Assembly (NCBI GenBank): GCA_020161795.1
Contig: JAIUOR010000042.1
Coordinates: forward strand, 1 to 32,400
Direction: 5' to 3'
DNA: 32,400 nucleotides
Origin: Actinomycetota bacterium
GTDB lineage: Bacteria; Actinomycetota; Actinomycetes; Propionibacteriales; Propionibacteriaceae
Shown piece by piece: positions 19,197 through 26,449 of this stretch. The number at the start of each line of letters is the position of its first letter. Within the stretch, counting starts at the first letter, position 1. The notes beneath the pieces were generated by a model. That model searched no databases and was not told the origin of the DNA. It was given only the letters and a program-made list of their open reading frames with translations. A program made the position numbers and the translations under genes.

Positions 19197-19553
19197 GTGG
19201 TTGGTGGAAGCGCGATCCGGGGCAGCCGCGTCGGAGCGGGGCCGATGGGCGAAGCCGAACGAGGTGAATCGGCGCCGCGGCTGCACGTCTCGTACTTCTG
19301 CGCCAACGGCCACGAGACCCGGCCGGCGTTCGCCGCCGACGCCGTGGTGCCGGATGCCTGGGACTGTCCCCGGTGCGGGCTGCCGGCGAACCTCGACTCG
19401 GAGAACCCGCCACCGCCGCCGAAGATCCAGCCCTACAAGACGCACCTGGCCTACGTGAAGGAGCGTCGTACGGACGCCGAAGCGGTGGCCATCCTCGCCG
19501 AGGCGCTGGAGACCCTGCGCACCCGCCGCGCCAACGGCGAAGTGATCTATTAG
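19197..19553 (+). CDS. rbpA: RNA polymerase-binding protein RbpA
   Basis: RbpA is an actinobacteria-specific transcription factor that binds the principal sigma factor and the beta subunit and stabilises the open promoter complex; in mycobacteria it also affects rifampicin tolerance. The 118-residue protein has the N-terminal tail with IRGSRVGA, a core with Cys35, His39, Cys57 and Cys60 (CANGH, CPRCG) that may hold zinc as in Streptomyces, a proline-rich basic linker (PPPPPKIQPYKTH, contacting promoter DNA in known structures), and the sigma-interaction helix region LAYVKERRTDAEAVAILAEA. GAGGAGG precedes GTG 19197. The stop codon lies inside a 15-bp direct repeat. Its role suits a genome with simple extended -10 promoters and leaderless mRNAs. 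Confidence 0.93.
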   Translation: MVGGSAIRGSRVGAGPMGEAERGESAPRLHVSYFCANGHETRPAFAADAVVPDAWDCPRCGLPANLDSENPPPPPKIQPYKTHLAYVKERRTDAEAVAILAEALETLRTRRANGEVIY

Positions 19554-19640
19554 TCCACTGCGTGGACTGCAAGGCTTCCTCCTCGGCGAGAGTGAGCAAG
19601 CTCACTCTCCACGCTCGTCGTCGCGTCTATTAGTCCACTG
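19546..19640. repeat. 65-nt hairpin insert between 15-bp direct repeats at the rbpA end
   Basis: TCTATTAGTCCACTG occurs at 19546-19560, spanning the rbpA stop, and at 19626-19640, six bases from the pgl stop. The 65 bases between contain a perfect 10-bp hairpin, and a 7-bp hairpin straddles the first repeat and the insert. On the minus strand the insert has a hairpin followed by CCGAGGAGGAAGCCTTG, resembling the whiA element. Confidence 0.7.
19552..19609. terminator. Double hairpin between convergent rbpA and pgl
   Basis: AGTCCAC (19552-19558) pairs with GTGGACT (19562-19568) around a 3-base loop. GAGAGTGAGC (19588-19597) pairs with GCTCACTCTC (19600-19609), with the loop opening by at least one pair. 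Both are symmetric, so they could terminate transcription from either side. Confidence 0.6.
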
Positions 19641-19646
19641 GGTGCT

Positions 19647-20378
19647 TCAGACCGAACACTCGAAATAGGGCAGTTCCGCGGCCGCGGCCCGGTCGACCAG
19701 CCAGAGGGTGACGTCCTCGCCATGGACGCGGGCGGCCGGCAGTCGCTGATCCCCGTCGAGCGCGCGGCGCAGGGCATTCGCCTTCTCAGCGCCGCTGACC
19801 AGGAACCACACCTGGCTGGAGCGCGAGAGCGCCGGGAGCGTCAGGCTGATCTGCTCCGAAGGCGGCTTGGGCGAATCGCTCACCCCGATCACCAGCTGGG
19901 TCGTCGCCTCGCCGGAGGCGTGGCCGGGAAAGATCGACGCGACGTGACCGTCCTCGCCCATGCCGAGCAGCACGAGGTCGAACCGGGTGTCGCCCAGCTC
20001 CTTGGCGTAGGTGGCGGCGCCCGCCGCGGCATCGATCAGCCCGTCGGCGGCCGGCATCGGATGGGTGCGCGAGGGCGCCAGCGGGAAGTGCCCGGCGAAG
20101 GTGGCCAGGGTGGGGCCGGCGTTCCGATCGGCGTCGTCGGTCGGCACGAACCGTTCGTCGCCCCACCACAGCTCCAGCCGCGTCGGGTCGAGCTCGGAAT
20201 CCGTCACCAACTCCGCCAGCCGGTCGTAGATCCGGCGCGCGATCCGGCCACCGGTCAGGCAGAGCTGAGCCACCCGCCCGTCGGCCTGGAAGCCGATCAC
20301 GGCCCGCAGCAGGCGGTGCGCGGTCTGGTCGGCCAGGTCGCCCGCATCCAGATGGCGCACGATCGTCGGTTGGGTCAT
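19647..20378 (-). CDS. pgl: 6-phosphogluconolactonase
   Basis: Pgl hydrolyses 6-phosphogluconolactone to 6-phosphogluconate, step two of the oxidative pentose phosphate pathway. The 243-residue protein has the NagB/Pgl-fold signatures CLTGGRIARRIYD (phosphate loop), LWWGDERFVPTDDADRN (the classic Pgl motif) and LLGMGEDGHVASIFPGH with its catalytic His region. The frame is open far upstream across opcA, but ATG 20378 (MTQPTIVRHL) gives the family N-terminus and overlaps the opcA stop by 4 bases (ATGA). It ends the zwf-opcA-pgl operon, facing rbpA across a hairpin-rich gap. Confidence 0.96.
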   Translation of the reverse strand: MTQPTIVRHLDAGDLADQTAHRLLRAVIGFQADGRVAQLCLTGGRIARRIYDRLAELVTDSELDPTRLELWWGDERFVPTDDADRNAGPTLATFAGHFPLAPSRTHPMPAADGLIDAAAGAATYAKELGDTRFDLVLLGMGEDGHVASIFPGHASGEATTQLVIGVSDSPKPPSEQISLTLPALSRSSQVWFLVSGAEKANALRRALDGDQRLPAARVHGEDVTLWLVDRAAAAELPYFECSV

Positions 20379-21301
20379 CGGTCGAGCCCTTCGTCGTCCT
20401 CGCCGCCCCAGCGAGCGGCGAGGGTGGCCATGGTGGCGTAGTAGGCGGCGTCGTCGTCCAGGCGGCGCAACTCCTCGGTGAGCAGCACGTTGAGATCGCG
20501 GCGGGGGAGGGCGACCAGCCGCTGCGGCACGTCCGGGGCCGAGAAGGTCGCCATCGAGCCGTCGGTGCGGTTCAGCCGGATCCGCCCGGCATCGGTGGCC
20601 AACTCCACGCCCATGATCCCGTAGCTGCCGACGACGTCGGCCACCCGGGTCTCGATCTCCAGACGGCTGTCCAACCAGGCGGCCAGCAGTACCCCCGCTG
20701 CGTTGCCCGGCGTGGCCTGGATGGCCGCCTGACGCACCGGCGAACGGTACTGGTCGAGCGCGGCGGCGAGCAGTCCGCGCCAGCGCGTCAGCCGGGTCCA
20801 CACCAGGTCGATGTCACCCGGCCCGCAGTTGTGCGCCCGTTCGATCAGGGTCGGGATCGAATCCGCCGAACCCATGGCATCGGTGATCCGCCGGTGCGCC
20901 AGGCGTCCGATCGGATCGTCGGCCGGTCGGGCCGGGGCGGCCCCTGGCCACCATGCGATGACCGGCGAATCGGGCAGCAGCAGCGGGAGCACCACCGAGT
21001 CGCGGTGCCGGGTGAGCTCGCCGCGGAAGGTGAGTTCGATGATGTCGCCCGGCACCTCGCCGCCGACCCGCAACTGGGCGTCCAGGCTGGTGGGGCCGTC
21101 CTCGTCGCGGAGCACCAGGATTCGCGAGGGGTGCTCCCGCCCCGCGTCGGTGGCGGCCGCGACGACCTGCTCGATGTCGCACTGGTCGGCGACCACGATC
21201 ATGGTGAAGACCAGCCCGGTCGGCACCCCCACCCGATCCCGGGCGGTCAGGATGCGCTGGCCGATCTCGCCCGCGTTGGTGTTCTCCAGTTCGATGATCA
21301 C
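20375..21301 (-). CDS. opcA: Glucose-6-phosphate dehydrogenase assembly protein OpcA
   Basis: OpcA binds and activates glucose-6-phosphate dehydrogenase; it was found in cyanobacteria and is widespread in actinobacteria next to zwf. The 308-residue protein has the family's N-terminal ELENTNAGEI, the central VVLPLLLPDSPVIAWWPG segment, HNCGPGDIDLVWTRLTRWR, and the late GRIRLNRTDG stretch. GTG 21301 is chosen because GAGGAG sits six bases before it and the start lies 11 bases after the zwf stop. Upstream in-frame ATGs lie inside zwf. pgl overlaps its end by 4 bases, so expression is tightly linked to both partners. Confidence 0.95.
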   Translation of the reverse strand: MIIELENTNAGEIGQRILTARDRVGVPTGLVFTMIVVADQCDIEQVVAAATDAGREHPSRILVLRDEDGPTSLDAQLRVGGEVPGDIIELTFRGELTRHRDSVVLPLLLPDSPVIAWWPGAAPARPADDPIGRLAHRRITDAMGSADSIPTLIERAHNCGPGDIDLVWTRLTRWRGLLAAALDQYRSPVRQAAIQATPGNAAGVLLAAWLDSRLEIETRVADVVGSYGIMGVELATDAGRIRLNRTDGSMATFSAPDVPQRLVALPRRDLNVLLTEELRRLDDDAAYYATMATLAARWGGEDDEGLDR

Positions 21302-21311
21302 CGGCTGCTCC

Positions 21312-22850
21312 TCATGGGCGCCGCCATGTCCGGCCGTCCCGCGCCAGCATCTCATGACCGCTGGCCGGCCCCCAGGAACCCGCCGGGTAGCCCTGCGGCG
21401 GTTCGGCCGATTCCGCCCAGTGATCCAGCACGGGATCCAGGATGCGCCAGGACGCTTCCACCTCCTCGTGCCGGGGGAACAGCGGCGGATCTCCCAGCAG
21501 CACGTCGAGGATCAGGCGCTCGTAGGCCTCCGGGCTCGATTCGGCGAAGGAGGTGCCGTAGGCGAAGTCCATCGAGACGTCGCGCACCTCCATCTGGGTG
21601 GCCGGCACCTTCGCGCCGAACCGCAGCGTGATGCCCTCGTCGGGCTGGATGCGCATCACCAGGGCGTTGACACCGAGGTTGGTGACGTCCGACTGCAGGA
21701 AGGGCAGGTGGGGCGCTGGTCGCAGGATGAGCGCCACCTCGGTCACCCGCCGCGGCATCCGCTTGGCCGCGCGCAGGTAGAACGGGACGCCGGCCCAGCG
21801 CCGGTTGTCGATGTCGACCCGGATGGCGGCATAGGTCTCGGTGCGGGAGTCGGCGGGGATGCCCTCCTCCTCCAGGTAGCCGACCACCTGCTGGCCGCCC
21901 GCCCAGGCCGCCAGGTACTGGCCGTGGGCGGTGCCCAGCGAGAGGTCGGCGGCCGGACGGGTGGCCGCCAGCACCTTCAGTTTCTCGGCATGCAACTGGT
22001 CGGCATCGAAGGAGGTGGGCTCCTCCATCGCGGTCAGCGCCACCAGCTGCAGCAGGTGGTTCTGGATCACGTCGCGGGCTGCGCCGATGCCGTCGTAGTA
22101 GCCGGCCCGGCCCGCGATGCCGATGTCCTCGGCCATCGTGATCTGCACGTGGTCGATATAGGTACGGTTCCAGATCGGCTCGAAGAGCTGGTTCGCGAAC
22201 CGGAAGGCCAGCATGTTCTGGACGGTCTCCTTGCCCAGGTAGTGGTCGATCCGGAACACCGACTGCGGATCGAAGGCCGCCGAGACCTTCCGCTCCAGTT
22301 CCTGCGCGCTGGCGAGATCGTGACCGAAGGGCTTCTCGATCACCACCCGCGACCAGCCCTGCCCCTGTCCCCGGCCGTGCCCGGCCAGGCCATGCCGGCG
22401 GAGCTGGTCGGTGGCGATGTCGAAGGCGGCCGGCGGAATCGAGAGGTAGAAGGCATGGTTGCCGCCGGTGCCCTGCGCCTCGTCCAGTTCGGCGAGGGTG
22501 GCCACCAGCCGTTCGAAGGCCTCGTCGTCGTCCAGTTCGCCGGGGACGAATCGGATGCCCTCCAGCAGCTGCTGCCAGACGTCGTCGCGGAAGGGCGTGC
22601 GCGCGTGGGCCTTGACCGATTCGGCGACCATCTCGGCGAAGTGGTCGGCGCGCCAGTCGCGGCGGGCGAAACCGACTAGGCCGAAGGCGGGGGAGAGCAG
22701 GCCCCGGTTGGCCAGGTCGTAGATGGCCGGCAGCACCTTCTTGCGTGCCAGGTCGCCGGTCACGCCGAACAACACCAGGGCGCACGGGCCGGACATCCGC
22801 GGTAGCCGGCGGTCGCCGATGTCCCGCAGGGGATTGGGTTGTTCGCTCAT
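21312..22850 (-). CDS. zwf: Glucose-6-phosphate 1-dehydrogenase
   Basis: Zwf oxidises glucose 6-phosphate to the lactone with reduction of NADP, the main entry to NADPH supply. The 512-residue protein shows the nucleotide loop FGVTGDLARKK (28-38), VIEKPFGHD, and the active-site motif RIDHYLGKE (about 199-207) with the catalytic His. Later segments include WAGVPFYLRAAKRMPRR and the C-terminal YERLILDVLLGD. ATG 22850 follows GAGGAGG closely. A TAGAGT -10 box lies 20 bases upstream. The operon zwf-opcA-pgl lacks the tkt and tal genes that precede zwf in many actinobacteria; an ECF transporter operon occupies that side. Confidence 0.98.
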   Translation of the reverse strand: MSEQPNPLRDIGDRRLPRMSGPCALVLFGVTGDLARKKVLPAIYDLANRGLLSPAFGLVGFARRDWRADHFAEMVAESVKAHARTPFRDDVWQQLLEGIRFVPGELDDDEAFERLVATLAELDEAQGTGGNHAFYLSIPPAAFDIATDQLRRHGLAGHGRGQGQGWSRVVIEKPFGHDLASAQELERKVSAAFDPQSVFRIDHYLGKETVQNMLAFRFANQLFEPIWNRTYIDHVQITMAEDIGIAGRAGYYDGIGAARDVIQNHLLQLVALTAMEEPTSFDADQLHAEKLKVLAATRPAADLSLGTAHGQYLAAWAGGQQVVGYLEEEGIPADSRTETYAAIRVDIDNRRWAGVPFYLRAAKRMPRRVTEVALILRPAPHLPFLQSDVTNLGVNALVMRIQPDEGITLRFGAKVPATQMEVRDVSMDFAYGTSFAESSPEAYERLILDVLLGDPPLFPRHEEVEASWRILDPVLDHWAESAEPPQGYPAGSWGPASGHEMLARDGRTWRRP

Positions 22851-22869
22851 CGTCCTCCTCGTCACCGAG

Positions 22870-22875
22870 ACTCTA
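22870..22875 (-). promoter_or_regulatory. -10 box of zwf-opcA-pgl (TAGAGT)
   Basis: On the minus strand TAGAGT predicts a transcription start near 22863 and a short leader of about 13 bases made almost entirely of the GAGGAGG ribosome-binding site. It lies in the 44-base gap after the ECF ATPase gene. Confidence 0.5.
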
Positions 22876-22894
22876 CGACACCAGCGGCGGCCGG

Positions 22895-24340
22895 TCACTG
22901 AAGGGCGACGCGCCCCCGGTCCAGCGTGATCACGTGATCGGCGCAGGCGGCGATGAGCTCGGCGTCGTGGGTGGCGACCAGCACGGTGCGTCCCTGTTCG
23001 GACAGCCGGCGCAGGGCCGCGGCGACCTGCCGCATGTGGGCCAGGTCCAGGCCGCTGGTGGGCTCGTCGAGGATGACGATCTCCCGCTGCGAGGCCAGCG
23101 CGGTGCCGATCGCCAGCCGCTGCTTCTGGCCGGCCGACAGCGACATGGGGTGACGCTCGGCGTACGCGCTCAGATCGACCGCGGCCAGGATCCGGTCCCG
23201 CTCCGCCTCGACGGCGCCGCCCGGCCCGGCCAGCCGCAGGGTGACCGCGATCTCGTCGCTAACCGATTCCGTGACCAGCTGGTGGTTGACGTCCTGCAGC
23301 ACCAGGAAGACCCGGCGGCGGCGCTCCCGGCGTCCGATCGGACGGCCCTCGTCCAGCAGCTGCCCGCCCCGCCCGGGGCTCAGCCCGGCCAGCCAGCGCG
23401 CGAGCGTGGTCTTGCCCGCGCCGTTGGCTCCCTGCAGCGCGGTGATCCGACCCTTGGGGATGGCCAGCCGGTCGAGCCGGAGGGCCGGCCGTGGCCGGCG
23501 GGAACCGCCGCCGGGCACCTTGCGGGAGGTGTGGCGATAGGTGAGGTCGCGCACTTCCAGCGCCGGGCCGGCCGGTGTGCCGGAGCGGGGTGGCAGCGGG
23601 GGCGTCGCCCGGCGGAGCCCGAGCGCTGCCAGGGCGTCGTCGTCCATGGCCCGGAACTGCTCGCCGGAGTACTCGCCCGTGATCCGGCCTTCGGTCAGGA
23701 CGAGCAGTCGGTCGGCGAGGTCGCGGAGGTAGCCCAACCGGTGCTCGGCGACGACCACGGACGCTCCGGACGCCTTCCAGCCGGCCATGATGGCCCGCAG
23801 GCGCTCGGTCGCCGCGGCATCGAGGTTGGCCGACGGCTCGTCCAGGACGTACAGACCGGGTTCGGTCGCCGCGACCGCCGCGCAGGCGAGACGCTGCTTC
23901 TCACCGCCGGAAAGGGCGAAGATCGAACGGTCCCGCAGCGGTTCGAGGCCGAACTCCGCCAGGGCACGCTCGACCCGCTGCCGGGTGACCGCGGCGGGCA
24001 GGCCCAGGTTCTCGCAGCCGAAGGCGATCTCCGAGACCGGATCGGTGGTGAAGAACTGGGAGCGCGGGTTCTGGAACACCGAGCCCACCTCGGCTGCCGT
24101 CTCCCAGATCCGCTGCTGGGCCGGATCACGGCCGAACACCCGTACCTGCCCGGTCAGGTCGCCCTCGTGGAAATGGGGGATCAGTCCGTTCAGCAGGCGG
24201 GTCGCCGTCGTCTTGCCGCAGCCGGACGGGCCGCTGAGCACCACGAACTCACCCGGCGCGACCGAGAGCCCGAAGTCGGCCAGCGCCGCGGCATCGGCCG
24301 CGGCGTAGCTGAAGTTCACCCGTGAGGCGCTAACCGACAA
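22895..24340 (-). CDS. ECF transporter double ATPase (A-A') subunit
   Basis: A 481-residue protein with two fused ABC ATPase domains that powers an energy-coupling factor vitamin or metabolite importer. Domain one has Walker A GPSGCGKTT, a Q-loop (SVFQNPRSQFF), signature LSGGEKQR and Walker [13 protein letters not shown]. Domain two has Walker A GANGAGKTT, Q-loop (LVLQDVNHQLV), signature LSAGQKQR and Walker B IVILDEPTSGLD. The FQNP and LQDVNHQL Q-loops are typical of ECF ATPases. Two starts are possible, TTG 24340, which overlaps the permease end by 11 bases, or GTG 24319; I prefer TTG because it keeps the first beta strand. The zwf promoter follows directly. Confidence 0.93.
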   Translation of the reverse strand: MSVSASRVNFSYAAADAAALADFGLSVAPGEFVVLSGPSGCGKTTATRLLNGLIPHFHEGDLTGQVRVFGRDPAQQRIWETAAEVGSVFQNPRSQFFTTDPVSEIAFGCENLGLPAAVTRQRVERALAEFGLEPLRDRSIFALSGGEKQRLACAAVAATEPGLYVLDEPSANLDAAATERLRAIMAGWKASGASVVVAEHRLGYLRDLADRLLVLTEGRITGEYSGEQFRAMDDDALAALGLRRATPPLPPRSGTPAGPALEVRDLTYRHTSRKVPGGGSRRPRPALRLDRLAIPKGRITALQGANGAGKTTLARWLAGLSPGRGGQLLDEGRPIGRRERRRRVFLVLQDVNHQLVTESVSDEIAVTLRLAGPGGAVEAERDRILAAVDLSAYAERHPMSLSAGQKQRLAIGTALASQREIVILDEPTSGLDLAHMRQVAAALRRLSEQGRTVLVATHDAELIAACADHVITLDRGRVALQ

Positions 24341-25022
24341 GCCAGAACCCCATTCCCACCGCGCACAGCGCGAACACCGCCGCGTCGGGTACGCGCAGGC
24401 CGATCCGGCAGATCCGGGTGGCGCGACCAGGCCGTCCGAGGCCACGCGTGAGAGCCGCCTGGGTCAGCTCCTCGCCCGCCTTCACGGTGGAGATCAGCAG
24501 CGGGACGAGCCGGTACTCCAGCCACGTCAGAGGGCCCACCCGGCCCAGCGAAATCCCCCGCGCGCTCATCGCTGAGGCCACCGCGGCCGACTCCTCGCGA
24601 ACGGTCGGAATGAATCGCAGCACCACCGCCGCCGGGATGACGAGCTGGCGGGGGATCCGGAGCCGTTCCAGGGCGGCCATGAGCTCCCCGACCTGGATGC
24701 TGACCACGGCGACGTATCCCAGGAAGAGGCCGGGTGCCAGGCGGGCGATCAGTCCGCAGACCCCGGCCAGCGCCACTCCCGCGCCGCTCAGCTCGCCGGC
24801 CAGCAGCCACCGCTCGCCGGCCAGCGCCGTCAGGCTGATCAGCAGATAGGCCAGCGCCGGCCAGAACCGTCCGATCCCGATCGCCAGCAGCGCCGGGATG
24901 AGCTGGAAGACCAGGCGGGCCAGGGCATCGCCGCCGGTGAAACCGGCGGAGAACATCACGACATTGAGCAGCCCGATGGTCGCCAGCGTGGTGCGCGGAT
25001 CCAGCCGGAACAGCTCGTTCAC
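24330..25022 (-). CDS. ECF transporter T (transmembrane coupling) subunit
   Basis: A 230-residue protein with five or six membrane helices. The T subunit couples the two ATPase domains to the substrate-binding S subunit. Two cytoplasmic coupling motifs of the Ala-Arg-Gly kind are seen: SAMSARGISL and QAALTRGLGRPG, at the expected spacing in the second half. The GTG start at 25022 follows the S-subunit stop after a single base (TGA-C-GTG), and the end overlaps the ATPase start. The order S-T-AA' in one operon is characteristic of dedicated, group I ECF systems. Confidence 0.92.
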   Translation of the reverse strand: MNELFRLDPRTTLATIGLLNVVMFSAGFTGGDALARLVFQLIPALLAIGIGRFWPALAYLLISLTALAGERWLLAGELSGAGVALAGVCGLIARLAPGLFLGYVAVVSIQVGELMAALERLRIPRQLVIPAAVVLRFIPTVREESAAVASAMSARGISLGRVGPLTWLEYRLVPLLISTVKAGEELTQAALTRGLGRPGRATRICRIGLRVPDAAVFALCAVGMGFWLVG

Positions 25023-25023
25023 G

Positions 25024-25605
25024 TCAGGCGATGCCGGCGCGTTCGAAGTGCTTGCGCAACACGGCGCGACCCAGCTGGGCACCGATCACGGCGCCGACGA
25101 CGAGCATCGCGAGCATCACGGCGAACATCCAGCTCGGGGTGAGGTCGATCATGGACTGCACCCAGGCCGCGTCGTGCCGCTGCCCGATGCGTTCCAGGAA
25201 GGCCTCCCTGGCGAAGAACAGCGGGACGACGGTACCGATCAGCATCAGCGAGAAGAGGGCGTAGCCGGCGACCAGATAGGGCCAGCGGCGATACTCTCCC
25301 GCTCGGCAGATCAGATCCGCCGCCGGGGCGAGCACCAGGGCCAGCAGCGGGACCCAGTAGGCCTGGCCGGTGGCCAGCACCAGCAGCCCCACCAGGATGC
25401 CCATGATGGTGATCATCCCGAACCGGTCCACCCGGGTCAGGAAGAGCGTGAAGGGAATGCCGGCGACGATCGGGATGTAGAGCGGCCCGAGCACCTGCAG
25501 AATCGGGACGAGCGCCCCGAGTTGGCCGAAGACGGCGACCGCCGCGAAGTACAGCACGGTGAAGATGCCGACATTGATCAGGTTCCGGGTGGTCAGGCCA
25601 CGCAA
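25024..25605 (-). CDS. MptD-like ECF S component (substrate binding)
   Basis: A 193-residue integral membrane protein with about six helices, resembling the MptD/Trep_Strep family of putative ECF S components (LTTRNLINVGIFTVLYFAA at the start, GIPFTLFLTRVDRFGMITIMG, and YRRWPYLVAGYALFS). S components bind the substrate, often a vitamin, metal or precursor. For this family the substrate is not established to my knowledge. AGGAGGA precedes the TTG at 25605, which is the best start. It heads the operon with the T and double ATPase subunits. The leader of about 65 bases contains a 6-bp hairpin, so regulation at RNA level is possible. No neighbouring biosynthetic gene hints at a substrate, apart from the divergent hemG. 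Confidence 0.88.
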   Translation of the reverse strand: MRGLTTRNLINVGIFTVLYFAAVAVFGQLGALVPILQVLGPLYIPIVAGIPFTLFLTRVDRFGMITIMGILVGLLVLATGQAYWVPLLALVLAPAADLICRAGEYRRWPYLVAGYALFSLMLIGTVVPLFFAREAFLERIGQRHDAAWVQSMIDLTPSWMFAVMLAMLVVGAVIGAQLGRAVLRKHFERAGIA

Positions 25606-25635
25606 TGCTGTCTCCTCCTGGGCATGAGGCTGCTT

Positions 25636-25654
25636 GCCGCGCTGGTGACGCGGC
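25636..25654 (-). promoter_or_regulatory. Leader hairpin upstream of the ECF operon
   Basis: GCCGCG (25636-25641) and CGCGGC (25649-25654) form a 6-bp stem around a 7-base loop, about 17 bases before the AGGAGGA ribosome-binding site on the minus-strand transcript. It does not match a riboswitch class I know. Confidence 0.35.
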
Positions 25655-25676
25655 GACCTCGGCGGGGTTCGCCACG

Positions 25677-25682
25677 AGCCTA
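25677..25682 (-). promoter_or_regulatory. -10 box of the ECF operon (TAGGCT)
   Basis: On the minus strand TAGGCT predicts a start near 25670 and a leader of about 65 bases before TTG 25605. It is back to back with the hemG promoter 47 bases away. Confidence 0.45.
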
Positions 25683-25728
25683 TGCCCGAGCCGGCCGAAG
25701 CGCTCAATCGCTCCGCCCCTTGGTCGAG

Positions 25729-25734
25729 TAGGCT
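25729..25734 (+). promoter_or_regulatory. -10 box of hemG (TAGGCT)
   Basis: TAGGCT lies 33 bases before the TTG start of hemG. The leader of about 26 bases holds GGAGG (25756-25760) at a 7-base spacing, so hemG is read by normal Shine-Dalgarno initiation. Confidence 0.45.
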
Positions 25735-25767
25735 GACGGCGAATCGAGATCGTCCGGAGGCATCACG

Positions 25768-26304
25768 TTGGGAAAGCGGGTACTGGTCGTGCACGGCGGC
25801 CGGTTCGGGCAGAGTGCGAAGATCGCCCGGGCGATGGACGAGGTGCTGCAGGCGGCCGGTCTGGAGACCGAGGTGACGGAACTGGGGCGGTCGACCGCTG
25901 TCGATCCGGCCCGGCACGACGCCCTGCTGCTGGTGACCTCGGTGCGCTACGGCTACTTCGACCGCAACGCCTACCGGCTGGTGGAACGCCATCGCGGCTG
26001 GCTGGAGTCGGCGCCGTCCCAGCTGGTCACGGTCTCGCTGACCGCCCGCAAGGACGAGAAGCGCGATCCGCAGGAGCACTCCTACACCCAGAAGTTCCTG
26101 GCGAAGAGCGGCTGGCCGGGAGCCGCCGAGGTGGTCGCTGGCGCCCTGGACTACCCCCGCTACCGGATCTGGGATCGGCTGGCGATCCAGTTGATCATGA
26201 AGATCACCGACGGCCCGACCGATCCGACGCTCTCCATCGAGTACACCGACTGGCAGCAGGTGCGCGCCGCCGCTCGGCGCTTCGCCGCGTCCGCGGCCGG
26301 CTGA
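25768..26304 (+). CDS. hemG: HemG-type menaquinone-dependent protoporphyrinogen IX dehydrogenase
   Basis: A 178-residue flavodoxin-fold protein. HemG carries FMN and oxidises protoporphyrinogen IX to protoporphyrin IX, passing electrons to menaquinone in gammaproteobacteria. Seen here: the FMN loop GGRFGQSAKIA, VRYGYFD, SLTARKDEKRDPQEHSY TQKFL, then the HemG-specific tail AGALDYPRYRIWDRLAIQ with LIMKITDGPTD and YTDWQQV. These late motifs align closely with Escherichia coli HemG as I remember it, far beyond generic flavodoxin similarity. It starts at TTG 25768 behind GGAGG. ctaB, the next heme-pathway enzyme, follows on the same strand after a hairpin and its own promoter. Actinobacteria normally use the unrelated HemY, so this could be acquired or a second enzyme. 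Confidence 0.88.
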   Translation: MGKRVLVVHGGRFGQSAKIARAMDEVLQAAGLETEVTELGRSTAVDPARHDALLLVTSVRYGYFDRNAYRLVERHRGWLESAPSQLVTVSLTARKDEKRDPQEHSYTQKFLAKSGWPGAAEVVAGALDYPRYRIWDRLAIQLIMKITDGPTDPTLSIEYTDWQQVRAAARRFAASAAG

Positions 26305-26306
26305 GT

Positions 26307-26328
26307 GGGCGGTCTTCCGCCACCGCCC
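26307..26328 (+). terminator. hemG terminator hairpin
   Basis: GGGCGGT (26307-26313) pairs with ACCGCCC (26322-26328), starting three bases after the hemG stop. A competing GGCGG/CCGCC stem with a TCTT loop lies inside. TCCGCCACC (26316-26324) also has an inverted copy at 26360-26368, so an alternative long-range fold is possible. Confidence 0.55.
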
Positions 26329-26378
26329 GGGCGCGGACCCCGGAACTCTACGTATGCCGGGTGGCGGAGGTTCGCGGC

Positions 26379-26384
26379 TAGACT
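26379..26384 (+). promoter_or_regulatory. Candidate -10 box of ctaB (TAGACT)
   Basis: TAGACT would start transcription near 26392, downstream of the first in-frame ATG (26354), arguing against that start. GAAGGGA (26399-26405) follows at ribosome-binding distance from no ATG, GTG or TTG in the ctaB frame. Confidence 0.4.
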
Positions 26385-26449
26385 GCGAGAACCGAGACGA
26401 AGGGACGCTCGACATTCCTATCCATGATCGCGCCGGCCACTCCGAGGCC

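Noticed and set aside
25690-25730. Possible dispersed REP-like sequence around CCGAAGCGCTCAATCGCTCC before hemG
   Set aside because: It resembles intergenic repeats seen in related genera, but there is only one copy here and the inverted symmetry is weak.
25606-25767. TPP or cobalamin riboswitch before the ECF operon
   Set aside because: No THI-box (CUGAGA ... ACCUGA) or B12-box-like sequence is visible; only a short hairpin remains.
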